In this document: one piece after another, positions 40,173 through 48,333 of the stretch
Layout of the letters: each line of letters opens with the position of its first letter
Position numbering within the stretch: position 1 is the stretch's first letter
Source of the DNA: Streptomyces sp. DH-12
GTDB lineage: Bacteria; Actinomycetota; Actinomycetes; Streptomycetales; Streptomycetaceae
DNA: 64,000 bases
Direction: 5' to 3'
Assembly: GCF_002899455.1 (NCBI RefSeq)
Contig: NZ_PPFB01000001.1
Location: forward strand, 6,766,501 to 6,830,500
The notes under the pieces: generated by a model
What the model was told of the DNA's origin: nothing
Databases searched by the model: none
What the model saw: only the letters and a program-made list of their open reading frames with translations
Made by a program: the position numbers and the translations under genes

Positions 40173-41639
40173 CTAGGCGACGACCCGCACGGTCTCCAGA
40201 CCGGGGTCCGACGGGTCCGGCAGATACATCCCCGCGTCCAGTCCGGTCCGCAGATAGCGCAGCACGGGCTCGGTCAGCCGCTCGCCCGGCAGCACCGCCG
40301 GGATCCCCGGCGGGTACGGGGTGATCATCTCCGCGGCGACCCGCCCGGCGGCCTTCTCCGCCGGCACCTCCTCGGCCGGGGCGAAGAACGCGTCCCGCGG
40401 CAGCACCGCCTGCTCCATCCGCAGCTCGCCCGGCTCCGGCACCGCGACCTGAGGGCCGCCGCGCAGCCCGGGCGCCGCCCGCCCCAGCTCCCGCAGCGCC
40501 GACAGCAGCTCGCCGGCGGTCTCCCGGTCGTCGCCGTGGGTGATCTGCGCGCCGATGCGCCGGTGGTCGACCAGGTGGGCGTCGACCGCGCGGTGCTTCC
40601 GCAGCCAGTCCGCGGCCCGGTAGCCGGTGATGCCCAGTTCACTCAGGTCGATCACGCACGGCAGCGGGTCGAAGTCGTCCGCGAGACCCGGCCCGCAGTA
40701 GTCGTCCCGGCCGTCGACGTGCATCCCGTCGATCTCCTCGACGGCCGCCCGCACCTCCTCCGCCAGCGTCAGAGCCGACCCCATCAGCTCCTCGCCGCGC
40801 AACGCCATCTGCCGCCGCCAGCCGTCCAGACCCGCGTAGATCAGCACCGAGGGGCTGGTGGTGCTCAGCAGGTCGGCGCGCATGCCCAGCAGCGCCGGCG
40901 GCACCAGATCCCCCCGCAGGTGGAACACCGAGCCCTGCTCCAGGCCGCTGCCCATCTTGTGGATGCTGGTCACGCAGATGTCCGCGCCCGCGTCCATCGC
41001 CCACGACGGCAGCTCCGGATGGAAGGGCAGGTGCGCGCCCCACGCCTCGTCCACGATCAGCGGGCGCGAGCGCCGGTGGCACACGTCGGCGATCTCCCAC
41101 AGCGCCGCCGTCGCGCCGTACGGCGTCGGACTGGTCACCAGGGCGCCGCGCGCGTCCGGGTGCGCCTCGAAGGCCTGCTCGAACTCCGCGGCCGACGGAG
41201 GATGCGCCAGATGGCGTTCGGCGTCCCACCGCGGCTCCACCCACACCGGCTCGATGCCGGACAGGATCAGCCCCGACACCACCGATTTGTGGGCGTCCCG
41301 GCCGATCAGCAGCTTCTCGTGCGGCCCCGCGACCGACAGCATCGCCGCCTTCACCGACAGGGAGCTGCCGCACGTGCTGAAGAAGGTGTGCTCGGCGTGC
41401 ACCGCGTCGGCCATCAGGTCCTGCGCCGACTGCAGCACCCGGCCCCGGGTGAGCCGGTCGTCCAGACCGCCCGTCGCCAGCACGTCGCCCAGGAAGACGG
41501 CGTCCCCGAGGATCTCGCGCACCGCCGGATCGGCTCCCCGTGCCTGCTTGTGGCCCGGCGGCGTGAACCCCAGCCGTCCGCTGCGGCGGTGCTCCTCCAG
41601 TGCTTCCAGGACCGGTGCCCGGTGGTGATCGACAGCCAT
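40173..41639 (-). CDS. Orn/Lys/Arg decarboxylase family PLP enzyme
   Basis: 488 residues from ATG 41637-41639. Fold-type I enzyme: FTPPGHKQARGADP near the N-terminus, FSTCGSSLSVKAAMLSVAGPHEKLLIGRDAHKSVVSGLILSGIEP, PLIVDEAWGAHLPFHPELP and the Schiff-base Lys in TSIHKMGSGLEQ, all diagnostic of the ornithine/lysine/arginine decarboxylase major domain, plus the C-terminal PPGIPAVLPGERLTEPVLRYL. Makes a polyamine or diamine from a basic amino acid; which substrate is not clear. The Streptomyces homologues are short (no N-terminal wing domain). Confidence 0.9.
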   Translation of the reverse strand: MAVDHHRAPVLEALEEHRRSGRLGFTPPGHKQARGADPAVREILGDAVFLGDVLATGGLDDRLTRGRVLQSAQDLMADAVHAEHTFFSTCGSSLSVKAAMLSVAGPHEKLLIGRDAHKSVVSGLILSGIEPVWVEPRWDAERHLAHPPSAAEFEQAFEAHPDARGALVTSPTPYGATAALWEIADVCHRRSRPLIVDEAWGAHLPFHPELPSWAMDAGADICVTSIHKMGSGLEQGSVFHLRGDLVPPALLGMRADLLSTTSPSVLIYAGLDGWRRQMALRGEELMGSALTLAEEVRAAVEEIDGMHVDGRDDYCGPGLADDFDPLPCVIDLSELGITGYRAADWLRKHRAVDAHLVDHRRIGAQITHGDDRETAGELLSALRELGRAAPGLRGGPQVAVPEPGELRMEQAVLPRDAFFAPAEEVPAEKAAGRVAAEMITPYPPGIPAVLPGERLTEPVLRYLRTGLDAGMYLPDPSDPGLETVRVVA

Positions 41640-41697
41640 GCGTCACCGGGTGCCCGGCGCTCTCCGCGTCAATCCGCCGCGTCCGGGTACGGCCGCG

Positions 41698-41928
41698 TCA
41701 GCCGGACGCGGCGTGCTTGCCCGGCGTCAGGATCTCGTCCAGCACCCGCAGCACCACTCCGTAGGCCACCGTGCGGACCTCGGCGTCCCGCGCGGCGCCG
41801 GGATCCTGCGGATCCTCCCCGTTCAGCCGCTCGCCCCGGGCCCGCCAGGACCGCTCCTCCTGTGCCGCGCAGGCTCGCGCCCGCTGGATGCGCCGCAGCA
41901 GTTCGTCCGAATCCACCACATCGGTCAT
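41698..41928 (-). CDS. Small hypothetical protein (76 aa)
   Basis: Start ATG 41926-41928. Arg/Glu-rich and predicted helical (DELLRRIQRARACAAQEERSW, then AYGVVLRVLDEILTPGKHAASG). I do not recognise a named family, but it has the third-position bias of a real gene and it is set tail-to-head with the decarboxylase 58 bp away. Head-to-head with the ATP-binding protein at 42086. Confidence 0.6.
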   Translation of the reverse strand: MTDVVDSDELLRRIQRARACAAQEERSWRARGERLNGEDPQDPGAARDAEVRTVAYGVVLRVLDEILTPGKHAASG

Positions 41929-42085
41929 GCGCCCCGGGTACCCCCGGTGAACCGTGCGCATGACGGGCAGGCGGGAACAGGCGGAAAAGGGTCCGAGAGG
42001 TTTGCCTGAACCGTGACAGGTGAGCCGAAAAGGGAGATCCGAGGCAAAACGCCTCCCACCTGTCACCGACCCAGGGAGCCGCCCC

Positions 42086-42532
42086 ATGAGCGAGGAGCAC
42101 CTCATCGAACCCGTTGTCCGGCTGCCCGGCGACCGGCCCGCCGGGCAGCCGTGCCCGTCCCGGCCCGCCGAGGTGCGCGAGGCCGTCCTGCGGGCGGTGG
42201 CCGAACGCTGCCTGGCCACCCGTACCCCCTGCGACACCGACGCCCTGGCGGACGCCCTGCTCGTCGCCTCGGAACTCACCACCAACGCGATCCTGCACGG
42301 CGGGGGAGTCACCGGCTTCGAGGTCGACGTCGACGTCGACGGCCCCGGCGTCCGCCTGTCCGTCAGCGACCGCAGCGACGCCCTGCCCGTCGCCGTGCCG
42401 GCCGCCGGCGAGGGACGGCGCCGCCCCGGCGGCCACGGCTGGCCCATCGTGTGCCGGCTGGCCCGCGACGTCCGGGTGTCCGACCTGCCCGCCGGCGGCA
42501 AGCGGATCACCGCCCTCGTCCCCCTGGTCTGA
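42086..42532 (+). CDS. ATP-binding anti-sigma-type protein (HATPase_c_2)
   Basis: 148 residues from ATG 42086. RsbW/SpoIIAB-like GHKL fold: LLVASELTTNAILHGGGVTGFEVDVDVDGPGVRLSVSDRSD (N-box and ATP-lid strand) and HGWPIVCRLARDVRVSDLPAGGKRITALVPL (G-box). It precedes a SigB-type sigma factor gene in the same orientation by 228 bp, a natural kinase-sigma pairing. Possible SigB-like promoter words GTTTG and GGTGA (41999-42022) lie upstream. Confidence 0.85.
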   Translation: MSEEHLIEPVVRLPGDRPAGQPCPSRPAEVREAVLRAVAERCLATRTPCDTDALADALLVASELTTNAILHGGGVTGFEVDVDVDGPGVRLSVSDRSDALPVAVPAAGEGRRRPGGHGWPIVCRLARDVRVSDLPAGGKRITALVPLV

Positions 42533-42760
42533 GGCTGGTCCGAGGCCCGGCCCGGGCGCCCGCACGGGACCGGCGGCAATTTCCGCGAAGAAGCGGAGTT
42601 TGTTCTACCGGGTCGGGGGCAATCGGAGGTTCGTGCTTCGGACCGGAGGCGCGCCGACGGGAGTGGTACGACCGCTCCGGGACTCGGGATTCCTCCGTGC
42701 GTCCCGCGACGACCACCCCGCGGTAGATCCCTGAAACCACCGTTCGGGAGCTGAAACCGC

Positions 42761-43618
42761 ATGCTCATTGACACGTCCGCCCCTCGTTCCGGCTCCTCCG
42801 GAACGACCGCCGCCGCGTCCCGTCGGCGGCACGACGACGCCCCCGACACCACGACGCTCTTCTCCCGACTGGCGTCCCTCGAGGACGGACCCGAGCGGGA
42901 CGCGGTCCGGGACGAGCTCGTCACCGCCTGGCTGCCCATGGCCCACCGGATCGCCGGCCGCTTCCGCGACCGCGGCGAGTCCATCGAGGACCTGCGCCAG
43001 GTGGCGGCCCTCGGCCTGGTGAAGGCCATCGACCGGTTCGACCCGAGCCGCGGGGCCTTCGAGAGCTACGCCGTCCCCACCATCACCGGCGAGGTCAAGC
43101 GCCACTTCCGGGACCGCATGTGGGCGCTGCGCGTCCCCCGCCGGATCCAGGAACTGCGCAACAAGGTGCGCGTGGCCCGCCGCGAACTCACCCAGAACCC
43201 CGGCAGCCCCGAGCCGTCCGTGGCGGACATCGCCGCCCACACCGGGCTGACCGAGGAGGAGGTGTCCGCCGGCATGGAGGCGCTGGAGAGCTTCAGCACC
43301 CTGTCCCTGGACGCGGAACTCTCCACCGACGACGACGGCTACAGCCTCGCCGACACCCTCGGCGCCTCCGACTCCTCCTACGACGTGGTGGTCGACCGCG
43401 AGTCGGCCAAGGAGGGGCTGCGGCGCCTGCCGGAGCGCGAGCGCGCCATCCTCTACATGCGCTTCTTCGAGGACATGACCCAGAGCCGGATCGCCGACCG
43501 GCTGGGCATCTCCCAGATGCACGTCTCCCGCCTGATCAGCCGCAGCTGCGCCCGTGTGCGCGCCGACGTGCTGGGGCAGCGCCCCGGCCGCCGCGGCGGC
43601 GGACAGCCCACCGCCTGA
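42761..43618 (+). CDS. SigB/SigF/SigG-family RNA polymerase sigma factor
   Basis: 285 residues from ATG 42761. Region 2 (AWLPMAHRIAGRFRDRGESIEDLRQVAALGLVKAIDRFDPSRGAFESYAVPTITGEVKRHFRDRMW), region 3 (EPSVADIAAHTGLTEEEVSAGMEAL), and region 4 (ERERAILYMRFFEDMTQSRIADRLGISQMHVSRLISRSC). Paralogue of the sigma factor at 11715 with a different N-terminus. First of three genes running to 44337. Likely regulated by partner switching with the ATPase at 42086 or others. Confidence 0.93.
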   Translation: MLIDTSAPRSGSSGTTAAASRRRHDDAPDTTTLFSRLASLEDGPERDAVRDELVTAWLPMAHRIAGRFRDRGESIEDLRQVAALGLVKAIDRFDPSRGAFESYAVPTITGEVKRHFRDRMWALRVPRRIQELRNKVRVARRELTQNPGSPEPSVADIAAHTGLTEEEVSAGMEALESFSTLSLDAELSTDDDGYSLADTLGASDSSYDVVVDRESAKEGLRRLPERERAILYMRFFEDMTQSRIADRLGISQMHVSRLISRSCARVRADVLGQRPGRRGGGQPTA

Positions 43619-43655
43619 CCGACCCCCGCACCGCCCGTCCAGGAAAGCGAGTCCC

Positions 43656-43880
43656 ATGCTGAAGCCCCACCCCACCGTGCTGCGCCGCCTCGTCGAGGAG
43701 TACGAGACGCTGACGGCGGCCCCGACGACCGCTCCCGAGTCGCGGATCGCCGACCTGGCCTACACCCTGTGCGTGTCGACCGGCACCCGGGACGTGGGAC
43801 AGGCGCTCGCCACGGCACGCGCCTGGCTGGCGCCGGACGGACGGGACACCGCCGCGACGGCCGTGCCGGCCGCCGTGTGA
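43656..43880 (+). CDS. DUF5133-family small protein
   Basis: 74 residues from ATG 43656. MLKPHPTVLRRLVEEYETLTAAP and IADLAYTLCVSTGTRDVGQALATARAWL match the DUF5133 family found in Streptomyces, often near sigma-factor or chaplin-type developmental genes. Function unknown. Thirty-seven bp after the sigma factor and 28 bp before the next gene, so cotranscription is likely. Confidence 0.85.
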   Translation: MLKPHPTVLRRLVEEYETLTAAPTTAPESRIADLAYTLCVSTGTRDVGQALATARAWLAPDGRDTAATAVPAAV

Positions 43881-43908
43881 CCCCACGCAGGAAGGGAACC
43901 CGAGGCCC

Positions 43909-44337
43909 ATGAGCGAATCCGAGTTCACCCCGGAGCACCGCCCCGTGGACGTGTACCTCGACCTGCTGCGGGTGCGGATGGACACCGAGGACTACCGGCT
44001 TCTGCTCCGCCTGGTGGAGCCGGTCCTCGAGGCCATCGACGAGCACCGCCTGTCGGGCCTCGACCTCGCGCTGGACGACGGGGACGAGGAACTGCCCCAG
44101 GAGGTCCGCGACGAGGCCGCCCTGGTCATCGCCACGGCGGTCACCGGCCGCCTGGACAACGAGGTGGTCGAGCTGGAGGTCGACGACAGCGGGCCGGTCC
44201 GGGTCGTCACCGACGCGGAGACCGCCGCCGACCCCTCCCGGCTGGGCGAGATCGCCGGCATCATCCGCGACCGCCACCGCCAGAACGAGGAACTGCGCGG
44301 CATCGCCGAGGCCAGCGGCCTGCCCACCGACTTCTGA
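43909..44337 (+). CDS. Hypothetical acidic protein (142 aa)
   Basis: Start ATG 43909, ribosome site AAGGGA. No family recognised. Very acidic, with no Cys, signal peptide or membrane segment; hydrophobic heptad-like stretches (VDVYLDLLRVRMDTEDYRLLLRLVEPVLEAI) suggest a helical protein. Last gene of the sigma-factor operon, followed by a 16-bp terminator. Could be a regulator or stress protein of the SigB operon; not assigned. Confidence 0.65.
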   Translation: MSESEFTPEHRPVDVYLDLLRVRMDTEDYRLLLRLVEPVLEAIDEHRLSGLDLALDDGDEELPQEVRDEAALVIATAVTGRLDNEVVELEVDDSGPVRVVTDAETAADPSRLGEIAGIIRDRHRQNEELRGIAEASGLPTDF

Positions 44338-44358
44338 CCACACCTCCCTCCCCCTCAC

Positions 44359-44393
44359 CGCCGGGGCCGCGGATCCGATCCGCGGCCCCGGCG
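44359..44393 (+). terminator. Strong 16-bp hairpin terminator
   Basis: CGCCGGGGCCGCGGAT pairs perfectly with ATCCGCGGCCCCGGCG, loop of 3 bases, 21 bases after the stop of the acidic protein gene and between convergent genes. Confidence 0.7.
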
Positions 44394-44524
44394 CCGTGCG
44401 TGGGGCGTGCCGCCGCGCGGCCGTGATCCAGGTGGTGGCGTCGGCGGTCCCGGGACCCGGCCGGCCACGGCGCGTTCGGGGCGGGGCGCCGGGCGGCGGT
44501 CGCCGGCGCACCGGATCCGGGGCC

Positions 44525-46753
44525 TCAGCGCTCGGGCGTCACGACCGGTACGTCCAGGGGGCGGGCGAGGCCGACGACCGCCTCGTCCAGACGTTCCAGA
44601 TGGCGCAGTACGCGGCCGGTGATCCGGCCGTAGCGGGCGGCGTCGTCGTCCGCCAGCAGCGAGGCGATGCTCGGACCCGTCTCCACCGGCGCGGTGACCT
44701 CCTCGTCGGCGACCCGGGCGGCGATCGTCCCGATGTTGCGCACCGTGCGGCCCGCCGCGCCCCGCAGCCGGGGGTCCGCCGCGATCGACGGATGGGTCGG
44801 CAGCAGCTCCGCCGTCGCCGCCAGCGACCGCGCGTGGTACGCGCAGGTCTCCAGCAGCGCCACCACGTACCGGGCGGTGGTGCGCCGGGCCCGCAGCGGG
44901 GTGACCGGGTGGGTGAGCGGCTTGGTGGCCGAGCGCAGGTCGCCCAGGGCCTGGTCCAGCTCGCGCGCCTTGTCCAGCAGCTCGTCCGCGGGACCGCCGC
45001 TGAGCTGCGCCACGGCCGCGTCCGTCACGTCCGACAGCCGCTCCAGCACGGTCACCAGCAGCTCGTTGGTGCGCCGGTCGGTGCGCACCGGCAGCACCAG
45101 CGCCGCCGCCACCACCCCGCACACCGCGCCCAGCGCCGTCTCCTCCACCCGCAGCACCAGCACCTCCCAGCTGTAGGCGTGCAGCAGGGTGTACAGCAGC
45201 CCCAGCATCGCCGTGACGAAGAACGACATCAGCGTGTACGACAGCGGCGCCGTGTAGAACATGGCGAAGATCAGCACCAGCACCAGCACGAACGCCACCA
45301 CGGTGTGCCCGCCGACCAGCCCGGCCAGCAGGATCCCGGCGACCACGCCGAAGACCGTGCCCAGCAGCCGCCGGTAGCCCTTGACCAGGATCTCCCCGGT
45401 GGAGGCCGTGTTGATGAAGACGATCCAGCAGGTCAGCACCGCCCAGTACCAGCGGTCCGTGGACAGCAGCTCGCCCCCGACGATGGCCAGCGTCGAGCCG
45501 ACGGACACCTGCACGGCCGCACGGGTGGTGGGCCGCTGCAGGCCCTTCGTCTCCTCGTCCTGCTCCGCCTCCTCGGCGTCGATGGCGGCGTCCTCGGCGT
45601 CCAGCTCCTCCCGGGACCTGGCCGTCGCCGGACTGTCGTCCGACTCGTCCTGCGGGCCGTCCAGGGCGGTGCGCAGCCCCATGACCGCGCGGGCCGCCTC
45701 ACCCACGCCCCGGAACACGTCCCGTACGGGCGCCGAGGCCGCCGGCAGGTTCTCCTCGTCCCGGTAGCCGAGCAGGCGGTTGCGCACCTGGGCCACGCCC
45801 GTGCCGGCCGTCCCCGTCCGCAGCACCAGCGTGCGCAGCGCCCGCAGGTCGCGGCGGAGCAGCGCGGTCGCCTCCTCCGGGCCGGGCAGCCGGCGCACCT
45901 CCGGAGCGGGGGCGCCGGGCAGATGCAGGGTCAGGGTGTCCGCCCGCTCGGCGCTGCGGGCGGACAACAGCAGCAGTCCCAGCCGCTCGGCGGCGATCTC
46001 CGCGTCGGCGACGCGCCGCTGCACCAGGCGCGCGGTCGGCTCGTCCGGGGTGCCCTCCTCCAGCCGGCTCTGGATCATCAGCGCCGTCTCGTGCAGCCGG
46101 GCGGTGCGCTCCCGCAGCTCCTCCAGCGCCTTGTCGGCCTCGTCGGGAGCGGCGTCCAGCAGCGCGATCTGCGCGGACACCAGCCGCGCCAGCCGGACCC
46201 GGAACGCCTGGCGCAGCCGTACCAGCAGCCCCGCCGGCGTCACCGGCACGACGGCGAACCGCACCAGGGCGCTGCACACGAATCCGACCGCCATGACCGC
46301 CCACAGCGCCGGGAGCTGCCCGGGCGACGCGCCCACGAACAGGGACATGAAGTACACCTGGAAGCCGATCAGGCCCAGCGCCATCCCCCGGTCGCCGAAC
46401 CGGCGGCCGTACACCGCGCAGAAGATCAGGGCGACGGCGAAGACGTCGCCGATCACCGTCCGTTCGCTGAGCAGCGCGCCCAGGGACACCGACACCAGCG
46501 CCACCGGCAGTCCCAGCGCCAGCGTGACCGCCTGCGCTCCCCGCCGCCGCTCCCGGATGGCGAAGGTGGCGGCCATCGAGGTCATCGCGCCCGCCACCAG
46601 ATGGGTGACGCCGGCGCCGGCCGGGGAGAGCACGGCCAGGGTCAGCGCGATGGCCCCCACCGTCCGCAGTCCGGCGGTCAGCCGCAGCAGCCCGGGGTCG
46701 GACGCCGCCAGGTGGTCGCGCAGCCGTGTGCCCCACCGGCGTCCCGCCGCCAT
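44525..46753 (-). CDS. FUSC-family membrane protein (aromatic acid exporter-like)
   Basis: 742 residues from ATG 46751-46753 (a GTG three bases earlier is possible). Two membrane blocks of six hydrophobic helices each, ~25-180 and ~435-570, separated by a long helical, acidic cytoplasmic region, and a helical C-terminus: the layout of FUSC/AaeB-type proteins. Conserved ARLVSAQIALLDAAPDEADKALEEL and VQVSVGSTLAIVGGELLSTDRWYWAVLTCWIVFINTASTGE segments. Family members export aromatic acids; substrate unknown. Confidence 0.85.
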   Translation of the reverse strand: MAAGRRWGTRLRDHLAASDPGLLRLTAGLRTVGAIALTLAVLSPAGAGVTHLVAGAMTSMAATFAIRERRRGAQAVTLALGLPVALVSVSLGALLSERTVIGDVFAVALIFCAVYGRRFGDRGMALGLIGFQVYFMSLFVGASPGQLPALWAVMAVGFVCSALVRFAVVPVTPAGLLVRLRQAFRVRLARLVSAQIALLDAAPDEADKALEELRERTARLHETALMIQSRLEEGTPDEPTARLVQRRVADAEIAAERLGLLLLSARSAERADTLTLHLPGAPAPEVRRLPGPEEATALLRRDLRALRTLVLRTGTAGTGVAQVRNRLLGYRDEENLPAASAPVRDVFRGVGEAARAVMGLRTALDGPQDESDDSPATARSREELDAEDAAIDAEEAEQDEETKGLQRPTTRAAVQVSVGSTLAIVGGELLSTDRWYWAVLTCWIVFINTASTGEILVKGYRRLLGTVFGVVAGILLAGLVGGHTVVAFVLVLVLIFAMFYTAPLSYTLMSFFVTAMLGLLYTLLHAYSWEVLVLRVEETALGAVCGVVAAALVLPVRTDRRTNELLVTVLERLSDVTDAAVAQLSGGPADELLDKARELDQALGDLRSATKPLTHPVTPLRARRTTARYVVALLETCAYHARSLAATAELLPTHPSIAADPRLRGAAGRTVRNIGTIAARVADEEVTAPVETGPSIASLLADDDAARYGRITGRVLRHLERLDEAVVGLARPLDVPVVTPER

Positions 46754-46817
46754 CACGCCCGCGCACGCTCCCCCGTCGTCACCGCTCCGTCCGTGGTCCT
46801 GGCTTCCGTCCGCCGGG

Positions 46818-48191
46818 TCACCGAGCCGCCCGGCCCGCTTCCTCGACGTGCGCCCGCACCTGCTCCGGTGTCAGGTAGGCGTCCAGGTACTCGAAGTCGC
46901 GCAGGTTGCCCGGCCGGTGCGCCTGGAAACCGGTGCGCACGAAGTCGTCGCCGGCCACCGCGTTCAGCAGCCAGTTGGTCATGACGCGGGTCTTGGCGAC
47001 CCCGGTGCGCAGCGCGGACCAGTGGTAGCCGCGGGCCACCACCTGGGCGGGCAGGCCGTGCAGCTCGTAGCCGAGCGGCTTGGACACCGCGTCGGTGCCG
47101 CCGAGGTCCACCACGAGCCCCAGGTCCTGGTGCACGTACGGCCGGGTCGGCCGGCCCCGCAGGGTGGCGATGACGTTCTCCGCGACGTGCCGGCCCTGCC
47201 GCAGCGCGTGCTGCGCGGTCGGCGGGCACACGGCGTCGTCGCCCTTGGCCAGGTCCGGCACCGCGGCGGAGTCACCGAGCGCGAACACCCCGTCGTGGCC
47301 CGGCAGCCGCATGTCCGCGTTGACGGCGAGCCGGCCCCGCACGGTCTCCGCGTCGAGCGTGCCGATGAGCGGGCTGGCCACCACCCCGGCGGTCCAGATC
47401 AGGGTGCGCGTGGGCACCACCCGGCCGTCGGTGAAGGTGACCTCCTCGGCGCCCGCCTTGGCGATGGACACGCCCAGGGAGATCTCGATGCCGCGCCGGG
47501 TGAGGATCTCCTGCGCGCTGCGGCCCAGCTTCTCGCCCAGCTCGGGCATGAGCTTGGGCGCGATGTCGATCAGGTGCCACTTGATCAGGCCGGGGTCCAG
47601 ACGCGGGTAGCGCTTGACGGCGGCGTGCGTCAGCCGCTGCAGGCACGCCGCGGTCTCGGTGCCCGCGTAGCCGCCGCCGACCACCACGAACTGCAGCCGC
47701 GAGGCGCGCTCCGCCGGATCGGTGCAGGCGTCCGCCAGGTCCAGCTGGGAGATCACGTGGTCGCGCAGGTAGGCGGCCTCGGCCAGCGACTTCAGCCCGA
47801 AGGCGTGGTCGGTCAGGCCCGGGATGTCGAAGGTGCGGGTGACGCTGCCGGGCGCCAGCACGATGTAGTCGTACGGCTCGTCGACGATCTCCCCGGCGAT
47901 GGTCCGGATGACGCACACCTTGGCCTTGAGGTCCACGCCGATCGCGCCGCCCGGGATGATCCGGGTGCGGTACTTCTCGCTGCCCCGCAGGGAGAGCGCG
48001 ATCGACTGGGGGGTCAGCACCCCGGAGGCGACCTGGGGGAGCAGCGGCAGATACAGCTGGTAGGACATCGGGGTCACCAGCGTCAGCTCCGCCTCGCCCG
48101 GAGTGAGCCTGCGTTCCAGCCGCCGCACGCACTCCACACCGGCGAAACCGGCGCCCACCACGAGGATCCTGGGTCGTGTCACGGTGTCCAT
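46818..48191 (-). CDS. Type II NADH dehydrogenase-like FAD oxidoreductase
   Basis: 457 residues from ATG 48189-48191. Two dinucleotide-binding motifs: ILVVGAGFAGVECVRRLERR at the N-terminus and FVVVGGGYAGTETAACL in the middle; GVFALGDSAAVPDL near residue 300 is the FAD C-terminal motif, and QHALRQGRHVAENVIATLRG follows. NDH-2 enzymes pass electrons from NADH to quinone at the membrane; Streptomyces has several paralogues and some use other acceptors. No transmembrane helix but a hydrophobic C-terminal region. Confidence 0.88.
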   Translation of the reverse strand: MDTVTRPRILVVGAGFAGVECVRRLERRLTPGEAELTLVTPMSYQLYLPLLPQVASGVLTPQSIALSLRGSEKYRTRIIPGGAIGVDLKAKVCVIRTIAGEIVDEPYDYIVLAPGSVTRTFDIPGLTDHAFGLKSLAEAAYLRDHVISQLDLADACTDPAERASRLQFVVVGGGYAGTETAACLQRLTHAAVKRYPRLDPGLIKWHLIDIAPKLMPELGEKLGRSAQEILTRRGIEISLGVSIAKAGAEEVTFTDGRVVPTRTLIWTAGVVASPLIGTLDAETVRGRLAVNADMRLPGHDGVFALGDSAAVPDLAKGDDAVCPPTAQHALRQGRHVAENVIATLRGRPTRPYVHQDLGLVVDLGGTDAVSKPLGYELHGLPAQVVARGYHWSALRTGVAKTRVMTNWLLNAVAGDDFVRTGFQAHRPGNLRDFEYLDAYLTPEQVRAHVEEAGRAAR

Positions 48192-48333
48192 CCCTTCGTG
48201 CGGCTTCAGGCGTTCCGCCTCGAACGTCGATGCCTGACGCGTGCCCCTCTTCAGCTCCACGATGCCCGCCGCGGCCCCGGACCGCACCGGGAGCGGTCGG
48301 GGCGGGGGACCCCGCCGCGGCCCGCGCGACGCC